Shown: positions 35,840-45,638 of the stretch, one piece after another | Position numbering within the stretch: position 1 is the first letter of the stretch | Layout: each line of letters opens with the position of its first letter | Assembly: GCA_029260075.1 (NCBI GenBank) | Contig: JAJDDY010000065.1 | Location: forward strand, 1 to 64,000 | DNA from: Phycisphaerae bacterium | GTDB lineage: Bacteria > Planctomycetota > Phycisphaerae > UBA1845 | Direction: 5' to 3' | DNA: 64,000 nt | Translations under genes and position numbers: made by a program | Notes under the pieces: generated by a model | What the model was told of the DNA's origin: nothing | What the model saw: the letters and a program-made list of their open reading frames with translations, nothing else | Databases searched by the model: none

Positions 35840-36709
35840 ATGCCTAGCCACATCTTCGCAGAAACGCGGCGAACATCCGCCTGGGTGATTGTTGCCTCCC
35901 TCGTCGTCCTAGTGGGCGGCGCCGTTCTGCTCTTCAATTCCGAAGTCTATCGACAGGACATCATCACGCCGATCCACAAGGCCACACGCGGCCTGTGCAA
36001 CGGGACGCTCATTCACGGCGTGATCGTGATCGCCCTGAGCGTTGGGGTGATCATCGTCGGCCTTGGTCGGCTGCGTCTGCGAGACGTTGGACTTCGCCGT
36101 GAGCACATCTTTCCTGCTGTCGTCACCACGTCGATCTTGTGGCTCACGATTCAGGGGATTGCAGTCGTTACCGCCCTAGCCAAAGACGGCAACTTGGTTG
36201 CCCACAGCCTTTGGGACACCAAGGGCGTCGCGACCGTCCTCGGCCAACTTCTTGGGCAGCTCTTCGGCAACGCCTTGTGTGAAGAAATCATTTTCCGTGG
36301 CCTACTCATCGCCCAGTTGTACCTTGTGTTGGCCCGGCCCCTGCGCGATCGCCCCAAGTGGCGTCTGGCGGCCGCAGTCCTGCTCTCGCAACTGGTCTTT
36401 GCCGCAATTCACGTGCCGAACAGATTGGCCCTTGGGGCCTACGACGATGTGCTTGCCGTTCTTGCGGATCAGTCGATGCTCGTGTTCATGGGCATTCTGT
36501 TCTCGTGGCTGTACCTGCGGACTCACAATCTCCTTATCGCTGTAGGAATCCACGCGATCGTTAACAGTCCGACGATGCTTTTTGCATCGCCTCTCGACCG
36601 CGAAGGGTGGACTCAGGGGCTAGTGGTCGCGCTCGCCATAGCGATGGTGCTTGCTTGGTCACGCATAGAAAAAAATCACGTAAAGCACAAGGTGGAGGAT
36701 ATTGACTGA
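35840..36709 (+). CDS. CPBP family intramembrane metalloprotease
   Basis: 289 residues from ATG 35840, which has GGAG six nt upstream; an ATG at 35828 is possible. There are seven to eight transmembrane helices. The abortive-infection/CAAX-protease motifs are all visible: NALCEEIIFRG (EExxxR), FAAIHVPN (FxxxH) and NLLIAVGIHAIVNS (HxxxN). Relatives cleave peptides or process bacteriocin-like or prenylated substrates in the membrane; no substrate is suggested by the neighbours. The upstream gap is occupied by MITE copy 8. Confidence 0.88.
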   Translation: MPSHIFAETRRTSAWVIVASLVVLVGGAVLLFNSEVYRQDIITPIHKATRGLCNGTLIHGVIVIALSVGVIIVGLGRLRLRDVGLRREHIFPAVVTTSILWLTIQGIAVVTALAKDGNLVAHSLWDTKGVATVLGQLLGQLFGNALCEEIIFRGLLIAQLYLVLARPLRDRPKWRLAAAVLLSQLVFAAIHVPNRLALGAYDDVLAVLADQSMLVFMGILFSWLYLRTHNLLIAVGIHAIVNSPTMLFASPLDREGWTQGLVVALAIAMVLAWSRIEKNHVKHKVEDID

Positions 36710-37207
36710 TGTCTTGCCACGTCGAAGTTGTGGGCGCGCCGCTGCTCTCGATCACTCCGGTGGCCCGCGAGGAGAGATTGACTCACGGACCTTGGACGAC
36801 TGGAAGATAACAAGTTCGCACCGTGCTTGAACGCGACCTCCATATCGGATCAACACGCAATATTTTACGTTGGTCGAGGCCCGGTCGCTTTTTGTCGGTT
36901 CCTGTCTTCGCCGATCGCGTCACAGCACGTCTCTCGGACCGAACGCCAACTCCATGTATCGGAATCGCTCCCGCGGCGTGCTGTCGAAAGCCGATCGGTC
37001 GGACCGCTGGCGCGTCGTTCGCTTGAACCGGTGCGCAAGTTTCGTTACGCTCAATTTGCAGAGGACTCGGCAGAGCGCCATCGCTGTTACTGTTGGTTGG
37101 ATGGATACCGCATCGGGCAGAGCCAACCAAAACGCGTGCGTTACGGTCTTCGACAGTCGTACCTAGCCCCTAGCGTTGGCCCTGAATGCAAAGAAAAGGA
37201 AGCACAA
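36710..37207. other. Intergenic region without recognised gene
   Basis: 498 bp. The frame of the downstream gene stays open through most of it (from 36827), but no start codon with a ribosome site or signal peptide supports an upstream extension. No repeat of the main families is seen. Confidence 0.4.
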
Positions 37208-39622
37208 ATGTCTACACGTCGAACACAATTTACACTCGGGTTGTTAACGTTGCTGATCGTTGCACGCCCTGCTCTCGCGGATGATTCGCTTGATGCGTTT
37301 TGGGCGGCGGCGCGATCGGGGGACTTGGCCGCTATTCAAAAAATGGTCAGCGACGGCGTCGATGTCAACGCGGCGACGAAGTACGGCGCAACGGCCCTCT
37401 CCTACGCCGCCGACAAGGGACATCTCCCCGTCGTGCGTTTCCTGCTCGAAAACGGCGCCAACCCGAATGTGACGGACACCTTCTACAAGGCCACGCCGAT
37501 GACATGGGCCGTGCAAAACGGACACATGGACGTCGCGGTCGAACTGGTGCTCCACGGAGCAGAGCTCACTGGCGACATCCTCGCCGGTGTTGCGGGTTCC
37601 GGCCAGACCGATCTGCTCGCCAAGCTGATCGAGTCGGGCAAGTGCCAATCCGGCGATCTCACCCGGGCGTTAATGGCGACCAAGAAGGACGACGCGAAGA
37701 CGATCGCGATGCTCAAAAAAGCCGGCGCGAAACCGATCGCAACTGTTCCATCCAAACTGTTGGACGAATACGCCGGAAAATATCAACTGCAACCAGGGTT
37801 CGTAGTGGCCGTACGGCGCAAGGACGACGGCTTGGTCGCACAGCTAACCGGTCAGCCGGAGTTCCCGATCTACGCAGAATCGGAATCCGAGTTCTTCTGG
37901 ACCGTGGTACCGGCCACGCTAACGTTCGAGCGAGACAATGAGGGCAAGATCGACCGCGCCGTACTTCGCCAAATGGGACGTACCATGCCGGCTATGCGTA
38001 TGGACACGACAACGACCAAGCCCGACACGGCGATTGACCCAGCTGTTGGTAAGCAATACGTCGGCCTCTATGAATCCAAAGAGGGCAGCGTCTATCGCGT
38101 CGCAATGGAAAACGAACGACTCGCGATCGGCGCGGACGAATCCAGCTTGAGGCCGCTTCGCATGACCGGACAGCATGTGTTCCAAGTGGCCAACACGCCC
38201 AGCATAAAGATCACGTTTCAGGTCGAGGGCGACATCGCCACCGGATACATCGTTGATCAAGGCAACGAAAAACTCGTGCGCACTCGTGTGGTCGTGCCCG
38301 GACACGGCGAAAGACAAGCGGCCAAGAACTATGCACGAACCAAGCCGGCCAACTGGACGTCCTTTCGCGGCAACAACGCGAGCGGAATCGGCGACGGACA
38401 AGCCCCCCCGACAACGTGGAATGCGGAGCAAAACGAGGGAATCAAGTGGAAGACGGCCATCCCGGGACTTGGACATTCGTCGCCGGTCGTTTGGGGTGAC
38501 CGCGTATTCGTCACGTCAGCCGACAGTGGCCAAGACGCCGAGTTCCGCGCTGGACCATACGGCGACGTCAAGTCAGCCGACGACAGCGGCGAACATGAGT
38601 GGAAGGTCTATTGCCTGAGCGCCAAGACGGGAAAGATCATCTGGGAGAAAACGGCGTACAAGGGCGTCCCCCGCTCCGCGCGTCACACCAAGGGCAGCCA
38701 GGCAAGTTGCACTCCGGCTGTGAGCGCTACGCACGTCGTCGTGAACTTCGGTTCGGAAGGCCTATACACGTACGACCACGCGGGGAACCAGCTGTGGAAG
38801 AAAGATCTCGGCGTGCTCCCCTCGGGCTGGTTCTATGACCCGACGTACCAGTGGGGCTTCAGCAGCTCGCCGGTCATCCACGACAAACTCGTCATCATAC
38901 AGGCCGATCTGGACAGCGGTGCGTTCATCGCAGCGTACGACATCTATGGCGGTAGCGAAGTATGGCGAACCGATCGTGACGAAGTGCCCTCGTGGGGGAC
39001 ACCAACAATCGTTGAGTCAGACGGGCGCGTGCAGGTAGTTACGAACTCCACCAAACACATCTACGGGTACGACCTACGCAGCGGCAAAGAACTCTGGCGT
39101 CTGGCCGGCAACTCCGAGGTCACGGTCGGCACACCGGTGTACGGTCATGGCCTCATGTTCTTCACCGGCGGATACACGCCATTCCAGCCTATCTACGCCG
39201 TCAAGATCGGCGCATCCGGCGACATCAGCCTGAAGGAAGGAGCCACAGAGAATGAGCACGTGGCCTGGTCGACGCGGCGCGGCGGAACCTACATGCCTAC
39301 GCCGATCGTATACGAAGACTACCTCTACCTGTGCTCCAACCAGGGCGTGCTCAGTTGCTTCGACGCGAAGACGGGCAAGCGCATGTATCGCGCCCGCATC
39401 GCAAACGGCAAAGCGGGTAGCTACACGGCGTCGCCCGTCGCTGCCGACGGCAAGCTCTACTTCAGTAGCGAGGCGAGCGGCATCTTCGTCGTCAAAGCGG
39501 GTCCGACCTACGAACTACTTTCCGAGAATCCGATGGATGAAATCGTAATGGCGACGCCGGCCATCACCGATGGACTCATGATCGTTCGAGCGCAACATCA
39601 CGTGTTCGCGTTCGGCAAGTGA
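37208..39622 (+). CDS. Exported ankyrin-repeat / PQQ-like beta-propeller fusion
   Basis: 804 residues from ATG 37208 with AAGGAAG seven nt upstream. Signal peptide 1-24 (LGLLTLLIVARPALA). Then three to four ankyrin repeats (about 28-180, e.g. DGVDVNAATKYGATALSYAADKGHLPVVRFLLENGANPNV). Next come two small beta domains resembling DUF3471 (LLDEYAGKYQLQPGFV and QYVGLYESKEGSVYRV). Finally there is a PQQ/BamB-like eight-bladed propeller from about 380 (WTSFRGNNASGIGDG, ...YCLSAKTGKIIWE, SYTASPVAADGKLYFSSEASGIFVV). Planctomycetes have many secreted propellers beginning with this W-FRG motif. The combination with ankyrins suggests a periplasmic interaction scaffold; no catalytic residues are evident. 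Confidence 0.85.
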   Translation: MSTRRTQFTLGLLTLLIVARPALADDSLDAFWAAARSGDLAAIQKMVSDGVDVNAATKYGATALSYAADKGHLPVVRFLLENGANPNVTDTFYKATPMTWAVQNGHMDVAVELVLHGAELTGDILAGVAGSGQTDLLAKLIESGKCQSGDLTRALMATKKDDAKTIAMLKKAGAKPIATVPSKLLDEYAGKYQLQPGFVVAVRRKDDGLVAQLTGQPEFPIYAESESEFFWTVVPATLTFERDNEGKIDRAVLRQMGRTMPAMRMDTTTTKPDTAIDPAVGKQYVGLYESKEGSVYRVAMENERLAIGADESSLRPLRMTGQHVFQVANTPSIKITFQVEGDIATGYIVDQGNEKLVRTRVVVPGHGERQAAKNYARTKPANWTSFRGNNASGIGDGQAPPTTWNAEQNEGIKWKTAIPGLGHSSPVVWGDRVFVTSADSGQDAEFRAGPYGDVKSADDSGEHEWKVYCLSAKTGKIIWEKTAYKGVPRSARHTKGSQASCTPAVSATHVVVNFGSEGLYTYDHAGNQLWKKDLGVLPSGWFYDPTYQWGFSSSPVIHDKLVIIQADLDSGAFIAAYDIYGGSEVWRTDRDEVPSWGTPTIVESDGRVQVVTNSTKHIYGYDLRSGKELWRLAGNSEVTVGTPVYGHGLMFFTGGYTPFQPIYAVKIGASGDISLKEGATENEHVAWSTRRGGTYMPTPIVYEDYLYLCSNQGVLSCFDAKTGKRMYRARIANGKAGSYTASPVAADGKLYFSSEASGIFVVKAGPTYELLSENPMDEIVMATPAITDGLMIVRAQHHVFAFGK

Positions 39623-39795
39623 CGGACCGCTACGATCGGCGCTTGGCTGCCCGTCTCCGACAGAGCAGCGGCCGGTCGACTTTGCACTCGCCCGTGAGGA
39701 CAATTGTGGCACGCTTAGTCCGAACGTAGCTGCGAATCATCACGATGTACCGGGAGGGATAGGCGCGCAGACGCTATAGTCAGATACTGCTCGCG

Positions 39796-39953
39796 CTGGC
39801 GCTCTGTCACACATCGAATGACGGGCTTTACCGAGCCGCGACCGTAATGAAGCGGACGTTTGAAAATCGGTCGTGACAGCTTGAAAACACTCCTTCACGG
39901 TCGCGGATCGGATCGGAACAACCCGTCACTTGAGTCGTGACGCGGCACCAGCG
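39796..39953. repeat. MITE-like element, copy 9
   Basis: The left end CGCTCTGTCACACATCG follows CTGG at 39796-39799. The right end is GTCACTTGAGTCGTGACGCGG. The core GAGCCGCGACCGTAATGAAG and its inverse are complete. No clean target duplication is seen. Confidence 0.7.
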
Positions 39954-40314
39954 ATCTCTTGGAAGTCCGGAGGTCAGCGAACGTGTGCGCTCGAAACGAT
40001 CCGGGCATCCGATACCCAGCAAACCCCAGAACACGCGAACCACAGCGCAATATGCTGACATGACAGCGGATCCGGAAACGGCGCGAACGTCAGCCCGTAG
40101 ATGCGGCGGGAAGACTGAAGGTGAATAGGCATCCGCCGTATTGGTTCATGCACGGGCTGCATGCACCGGTGGGTTGCGAGCGTCAGCGATGATCCTCGGC
40201 GGTATCGCCCCACGTCGGACGCGAGCGTGCCGTCGTTGACGGACGCCGCACGTCCGCTGGCTTGGCACGACGATGGAACCGGTCCACCAGATCGCAACGA
40301 ATACACCGGTGCGC

Positions 40315-40348
40315 AAGAAAAAACGCGGCGAGCTTTCGCTCGCCGCGT
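40315..40348 (-). terminator. Intrinsic terminator of the pseudopilin gene
   Basis: On the minus strand a perfect 11-bp stem (ACGCGGCGAGC, tetraloop GAAA, GCTCGCCGCGT) runs directly into TTTTTTCT. It lies about 30 nt after the pseudopilin stop and is the clearest classical terminator in the window. Confidence 0.9.
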
Positions 40349-40379
40349 CGCTTGACTAAATATGCTACCTGACAGTTGC

Positions 40380-41336
40380 CTACGGGTAGAGCAGCGTGTC
40401 CGTCGAAGCAAACCCGTTCGGGCCCGCAAAGAAGGCATCCTGGCCAGGATATGGAGCGCCGGCAGTGCCGGATTCATGCGGCGTTGAGCCGTGAATCCGG
40501 TTACGACCGGTGACATCACCCCACGAACCAGACATCAGTGTGTAGATGTTGTCGTTGTCAATACCAACAGCAGGCATCCGCTGGAACGATGCGTGACCGT
40601 CAGCGTATAGGCAGTTTTGCCCTTCCGCTGTGTGGTTACGGGAATTGTACCGCTGCCATGCTTTGGGCGAGTCATCGGACGTGAGCAATCCGGCGACGCC
40701 ACCCTGCCAGGTAGGACCAGGGGTGGATGCGACATAGAAAGGCCCTTTGTCCGCCGCGACAATCTGGCGGTTGTCCATGCCTTCTCGCGGCTGCGTCGAC
40801 CGCGGTCCGAAGGGAACCTGGTATCCGTAACTGATGTTCTGGAATTCCTCGAAATCGTAGTACAGGTCGATATTCTCGGTTTCATCCGGCGTATCGCCAC
40901 TGCTCGGGCAAATGAACTGGTCCACGGTCACGTCACCTGAACGGACCAACATCCAAAAAGCTCGCGTCGTTTGCACAGCCTTACTGCCGTTCGGCGAATT
41001 GCGGGTTTCGGATGTGCTTTGGAACTGCCGATCGAAGCCGATTTGACCCGGTTCATTCGGGATCCCGCTCGCCGTCGTACCACTAAACAGGTAGTCAATG
41101 CCGGGAGTGTAAACCGACTTGGCCTCGAACGGGGGGATCATCCAACGCTCATTGTTGTCGTTGGCGTAAATCTTCGCCGAGGTACCGATACCCTTGATGT
41201 TTGACGCGCAAACCAAACGCTTGCTCAACTCACGAGCCCTGGAAAGGCTCGGCAACAAGATCGAGATTAAGAGAGCGATAATGGCGATTACAACCAGAAG
41301 CTCGATCAACGTAAAAGCCTTGAGTCTTCGTTTCAC
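40380..41336 (-). CDS. Type II secretion/type IV pilus-like pseudopilin (prepilin N-terminal motif)
   Basis: 318 residues. Start GTG 41336 is chosen: AAGGAG lies 8 nt upstream and it places the prepilin peptide MKRRLKA in front of [24 protein letters not shown], the N-methylated helix that prepilin peptidase exposes. The upstream frame to 41411 is leader sequence. The globular part ends with [18 protein letters not shown], the DGH-type C-terminal motif of the DUF1559-like proteins that planctomycetes carry in dozens. Residue -1 is Ala rather than Gly. It is monocistronic with a strong terminator. Probably an extracellular or periplasmic fibre subunit. Confidence 0.88.
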   Translation of the reverse strand: MKRRLKAFTLIELLVVIAIIALLISILLPSLSRARELSKRLVCASNIKGIGTSAKIYANDNNERWMIPPFEAKSVYTPGIDYLFSGTTASGIPNEPGQIGFDRQFQSTSETRNSPNGSKAVQTTRAFWMLVRSGDVTVDQFICPSSGDTPDETENIDLYYDFEEFQNISYGYQVPFGPRSTQPREGMDNRQIVAADKGPFYVASTPGPTWQGGVAGLLTSDDSPKAWQRYNSRNHTAEGQNCLYADGHASFQRMPAVGIDNDNIYTLMSGSWGDVTGRNRIHGSTPHESGTAGAPYPGQDAFFAGPNGFASTDTLLYP

Positions 41337-42007
41337 AGATACATCTCCTTTTGTTTGCGACTCCGCCGACGCATCATAAGACACACCGATCGAAGCCCGC
41401 GACTCCAACACACCGTGTTCTCCCCGTGCGATAGGACCGTCACCATTATGGGACGCGCCGCACGGCCGATAACAGCCACGCCGAAATGCTGACCGACCAT
41501 AGGCCCATCAGGCATATCTGCCCGCTGCAATCAGGTCCAGTTTTCCGATCTATCGATTGAACGAAGAGGCGCTCAGACGGGTGCGAGAAGTCCGGAAACG
41601 CGATTTGCGCACCAGACTGCAGCGAAACCACAAGAAAAACGGCATGCGCGCCGAGCTAGCTTCAGCGCAGCAAAAACGCTTGCGGGTGGAACCGCCACAA
41701 CACATCGAGCTAGGCGAGGAATCCTGCGGACACGCAAGAAGGAAAATCTAAGAGCGGCGAAACAAATAGGACACTAATAATGGCGATAAAAAATATGTAT
41801 CAAACGCCGTTCCGCTTAGGCACGGTCAAAACAACCACGCCACCAGATTCCACAACACCACTTCCTTACAGGAGCATACTCGGACCTCGACCATCTGTCA
41901 ACATATGTTAAGGAAAAAAACTCACTATTTCGGTCCGATAAGCAGAACGCGCGGCAGCGTCGACCGTTGTGCATGCCACATTGGTCCGCAGTGAGACGCG
42001 CAAACGA
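41337..42007. other. Intergenic region, partly A/T-rich
   Basis: 671 bp between two minus-strand genes. The stretch 41755-41930 is markedly more A/T-rich than the surroundings. On the minus strand TATGAT (complement of 41375-41380) is a possible -10 for the pseudopilin gene, but no matching -35 is present. No convincing gene: a 64-codon frame at 41557 has no features. Confidence 0.35.
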
Positions 42008-44338
42008 TCAATGGGAGCGACCTGACCGGCCCGAAGATAGCAAGAGGTTGCCCATGATCGTAGCTGCGTCGGCCGGTTCGTACCCGACGCAGTGCAGGCA
42101 GGTATGGCCGGTAGCGCCGCACGTCAGATCGTACGGAGAGTGGATCATCACCCACCGCCCCCCGGATCTCAGACCGAACAGAAGCGGCCGATCGAGCCAC
42201 GCGGGAACGCCGCCGCCAAGCCGGCGCCGGTAGTTCAAATCGGAGAGCGATCCAACCTGCGCCGGGGCAACCATTCCCGTCATGATCGGATCGTCGCGGG
42301 GAATGGCCTGCCATTCCCTACCACCAGCAAAATCGGCCGCGAACGCACGAAAAGCCTCGTCAAACGCTTGGCGTCCGCAACAGGCTGACGAAATCAACAT
42401 GCCGCCGCGCCCGAAGTAGTCGCTGAGCGCCCTGCGCTCATCGTCCTTGAGCGGCTTGAACGTGTGCCCCGTGAGCCATAGCACGTCCGCGTCGCAGTGG
42501 GCCAAGTCAGACAGTGCTACCGAATTCATCTCACGAACACCGAGACCGATTCTACGTGATAACTGTTCGTTCAGCCGCTTGATCGCATACGGGTCCGACC
42601 ACCAGTCCCCACCGTGTCGAACCCGTGCGATCGACACGGTCCGAGTGACGTCCGTTGTGCCGCTCGGTGGCCCGTCGATTCGTGCCGGCGGAGTTCGCTC
42701 GAACGTCGCGAAGGCCAACACATTTCCGGCGATCCGAAACAATCGCTCGTAGCGCGCGGACAGGTCTTGCTGCCACGCACAGCACGCGCTGCCTGATAGC
42801 AGGATCATCGGCGTGCGACACCCGTCACGAAACACCAAGACATCCTTGCCAGCGCGGGCTTCGTCGTGCATTGACCAAACCGGATGATCCTTGGGCGGTA
42901 CGTCCATTTCGAGGTGAGGAAAAACCGTGGCCACCATCCCTTTGAATCCGTCCACAAAAATCTGACTAGAGCAACAGGCTGAGGCGATGATTGTGCCACC
43001 GCTGTACACGTAGCGTCGAAGCTCCTGCTGCTGCACCTCGCTGAGCGCTGGCCACTCGTGCGCTGAAACCAAAAGAATTGGCGCGTTGCCGAGTTCGCGT
43101 TCGCCGTCCCCGAAACCAACAACGTCCCACGTATACCTTGCCGTCGTCTGACGATTCCACCAGCGGACGAGATTGGCTGCATCGCGCGGGTCGCGATTCC
43201 AATCCACGTCTTCGCCGAATCGTAGTTTGCTTATGAGCACAGGCCTACGGGTTTCGAGTAAGGCGAGAATCGCAAAGCAGCTTTCGTGAACAGTTCCCCA
43301 TGACCCCTCAGCCTGCTGCCTGTCGACCAACTGACGACTTACGGCGCGAGCCCAGTCGTGTTGGCCGAACGATCGCCGCCCCGACAATGTGCCCAAGCGA
43401 GATACCAAGTGCAGGTAGAAAGCAGGGAACGGGCGATGTGGATCGGTAGCGATCGCCGCCGGGGCGACGGGAATCGAGGTGCTGTCAAAGTTCTTATCCC
43501 ACCACACCCACGCGCGATCAAGGGCTTGATCAATCGCGTGCGGTTCTTTCGGTGGCAAGCCGCATTTGGCCTTGAATCGACCGTTGAAGGCGCCGGCGTC
43601 TTTGAGATGCAACTGGTCGGCGATGACCATTAAGGACGCAAGCCCGGCGGCGGCCATGCTGCGATCAGATTCAACATCCGGCAAAGAGCCGCTGGCGTCG
43701 GCCCCAACGACATAGCCCCACCCACCGTCAGTGTTCTGATGGTTCAGCCAGCTAGCCTCCGCCCGCCTCCATACTCGAGGGCTGACGTCGAAACCGGCCT
43801 CCGCGGCGGTCGCAAGCGCAGCCAGCGCGAATTGTGAATTGGACTGATCGTACCAATCCTTGGTCGGGTTGGCCCTCGACTGCCGGCCATACCCCCATGC
43901 ACCCTCGTCGCTCTGTTGCTTTTCAAGAAACCGAATGTCTTCGAGAATGAGTGGCCGGTACTGACGCGCGTCAAGCGCACACCAGAGCATGAGTGTGAGT
44001 GATCGCGCGTAGACCGTCGTGACGTTGGACCGATCCAACAACGGTTGAACGCCACGCCGCAACCGCGGATCGGTCGGTACGACAGAAGCCCGGCGCAGCG
44101 TGTAGGCGACGAGCGCCGTTTGGCCGAGGCGGAACTTCGCCTCGAACGCCCGACTCACCCACCGACCGGATCGTCTCTGCTTTGACCAGAGGTAATCGAC
44201 GCCGCGGCGGATGGCGGCGTCGACTGACGCCGTGCTGACGGTCGACGCTTGAGCTGGCGGCGACGCCAGTACGCGGCCATACATCGCTGACAAGGCCACT
44301 ACGCAACAGAGAACCGCCGACGGTCGCCCAGATAGCAC
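42008..44338 (-). CDS. Exported DUF4159 protein with prenyltransferase-like alpha/alpha barrel
   Basis: 776 residues. Start GTG 44338 has GGAGG six nt upstream, and the signal peptide ends near VLASPPAQA. Residues ~40-350 resemble squalene-cyclase/prenyltransferase repeats (DYLWSKQRRSGRW, LEKQQSDEGAWGYG, NHQNTDGGWGY). The C-terminal half holds two consecutive DUF4159-like domains: first NAPILLVSAHEW with RRYVYSGGTIIASACC, then DVLWLTGHTFKPL with SDYFGRGGMLISSACC. The related regions are amidotransferase-like folds without a clear catalytic Cys triad. It lies 73 bp after the selenoprotein gene and may be co-transcribed. Function unknown. Confidence 0.82.
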   Translation of the reverse strand: MLSGRPSAVLCCVVALSAMYGRVLASPPAQASTVSTASVDAAIRRGVDYLWSKQRRSGRWVSRAFEAKFRLGQTALVAYTLRRASVVPTDPRLRRGVQPLLDRSNVTTVYARSLTLMLWCALDARQYRPLILEDIRFLEKQQSDEGAWGYGRQSRANPTKDWYDQSNSQFALAALATAAEAGFDVSPRVWRRAEASWLNHQNTDGGWGYVVGADASGSLPDVESDRSMAAAGLASLMVIADQLHLKDAGAFNGRFKAKCGLPPKEPHAIDQALDRAWVWWDKNFDSTSIPVAPAAIATDPHRPFPAFYLHLVSRLGTLSGRRSFGQHDWARAVSRQLVDRQQAEGSWGTVHESCFAILALLETRRPVLISKLRFGEDVDWNRDPRDAANLVRWWNRQTTARYTWDVVGFGDGERELGNAPILLVSAHEWPALSEVQQQELRRYVYSGGTIIASACCSSQIFVDGFKGMVATVFPHLEMDVPPKDHPVWSMHDEARAGKDVLVFRDGCRTPMILLSGSACCAWQQDLSARYERLFRIAGNVLAFATFERTPPARIDGPPSGTTDVTRTVSIARVRHGGDWWSDPYAIKRLNEQLSRRIGLGVREMNSVALSDLAHCDADVLWLTGHTFKPLKDDERRALSDYFGRGGMLISSACCGRQAFDEAFRAFAADFAGGREWQAIPRDDPIMTGMVAPAQVGSLSDLNYRRRLGGGVPAWLDRPLLFGLRSGGRWVMIHSPYDLTCGATGHTCLHCVGYEPADAATIMGNLLLSSGRSGRSH

Positions 44339-44411
44339 GGTCGTCCTCCATGCGTGCGCCGGCGGCGGGAAGCGGTCGACACACCGAATTCAAGCGATCC
44401 CCGAAGAACGG

Positions 44412-45233
44412 CTACGGAGTGAGACCACGTTCTATGGTTTTCTTCGATCCCAGTAGTACTGTGGTGTTGGGATGCATTTTTCGCCATTCGCCGAGTTTGA
44501 CGATGGGCACCTCTTCGATAATGGGAATCGATTCGCCCTTGCGCGGACCGGAAATCGCGGTCCAGCCTTTGTCGTCGAACGGATACCAAAGGCTTTCCGT
44601 CCTGCGGTCGAAGAGGATGAAGACGTCCTTGTAGACGTAACCGCTAACGCCGAACTCATCTACTTGCTTACCCTTGTTGTCACGGCCGTGAACCACGGCC
44701 AGTCGTGCGAGCGGTCACCAGCCGACTGTAACGGGTTTGCCCCTGAACTTGTCGTTCACGACCTCGTGGTGATCGAGCAGGCCGATGGGGTACGCGCGAG
44801 CCACGCCCTCGATGAAGAATCCCATAACGCTCAGTTCGTCGTTGGTCTTGGCGGCCTCGGTTTCGCGATAGACACTCTTGCCGAGTGCGAGCAGGCGTGG
44901 ATCATCCGGCGAGACGAACAGCGGATCGTCGATCGCACGAATCGTGTCTTTGCCGATACCGAATTGGAGCTTTTCCGTCGGGATGACGGAATCCGTAAAG
45001 TCGTACCAAGGTGCCCCAGGCGTGCTGGGATCAGATCGCCGCGGGCCCGCATAGATATACGTCTTGCCACCTTCGTGTTTGACTTTCTTACTATCGGGCC
45101 CGAGCAGCCCTCGGTACCTCTTTTCGCTATGCTGACTACCCTGTGCGTGGACGATACACGGGATGCTGCCGAGCATGGCAAGCGAAAGTAACCAATTCGG
45201 GTTCGTTCTTCTGTTTCGTTTGTTTGCGTGCAT
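44412..45233 (-). CDS. DUF3179 domain protein, probable selenoprotein (Sec at residue 173)
   Basis: 273 residues if the in-frame TGA at 44715-44717 is read as selenocysteine. A signal peptide ends near IVHA (residue 30). The DUF3179 core is continuous in one frame across the TGA: upstream VARAYPIGLLDHHEVVNDKF then GKPVTVGW, then U173, then PLARLAVVHGR, and downstream VDEFGVSGYVYKDVFILFDR with TESLWYPF. Standard family members have V-x-V-T-Y-C-P-L-C at this place, so U173 aligns with the first Cys, while the second is Ala. A SECIS-like hairpin follows (44684-44700). No other stop or frameshift is present, and residue conservation on both sides argues against decay. The family is probably a periplasmic thiol or metal protein of unknown activity. 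The alternative is a single nonsense mutation. Confidence 0.82.
44684..44717 (-). promoter_or_regulatory. Putative bacterial SECIS element with its UGA
   Basis: Read on the minus strand: UGA (44717-44715), 21 nt to the apical loop, arm GGCCGUG, loop GUU, arm CACGGCC (44684-44700). A 7-bp perfect stem and a small loop whose first base is G, 16-37 nt after UGA, are the published requirements for bacterial SECIS structures recognised by SelB. Confidence 0.75.
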
Positions 45234-45638
45234 TCGAACTCACTCTCCAACCGTTAGGATCAACAACATCCGGCGCCTGCCACCGCGGCCACGGTGAGCG
45301 CCGAGCTCCACTCTTTCGCGTGCGTTTCACGAGTGGTACAACTACGGGCGTAGCGAAGTTCGATCAAGCAAGACCCACGACTACCGCAGCGTAACCACGC
45401 GCCACCCAGTGTAACTCGATTCGAATACGGAACCAAGCCTCATACAACAAAAAGACCGTGCGGGTCGACAACCGAGGCTTCCCTCGGTGCCCAACCCACG
45501 CGGCCCATATTGAACTCAGATCGAAACGACCGGGGACACCTGCCGTCCGCGCAAATGCAGCCCTGCGCACATCAGTACGATAAGAAATCCGCACCGCCGA
45601 CCGGCGCGACCCCCATGTCTTTGATCGTCCGCTATCGA
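45234..45638. other. Intergenic region with one small hairpin
   Basis: 405 bp between two minus-strand genes. A 7-bp stem ACCGAGG/CCTCGGT with a CTTC loop lies at 45471-45488. It may be an RNA 3' structure for the zinc-finger gene, but the T-run is about 20 nt away, so it is not called a terminator. No gene recognised. Confidence 0.35.

Noticed and set aside
36827-37207. 127-codon upstream extension of the ankyrin/propeller gene
   Set aside because: The signal peptide and AAGGAAG point to ATG 37208; the upstream residues lack structure-like patterning.
44412-44717. Reading the DUF3179 region as two independent small genes or a simple pseudogene
   Set aside because: Both parts are in the same frame, family motifs continue without gap across the TGA, the stop replaces a conserved Cys, and a SECIS-like hairpin follows. 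Nonsense mutation is kept only as the alternative.
45471-45488. Intrinsic terminator for the zinc-finger gene
   Set aside because: A 7-bp hairpin exists, but the T-run is about 20 nt away and the hairpin lies ~150 nt beyond the stop, so evidence is insufficient.
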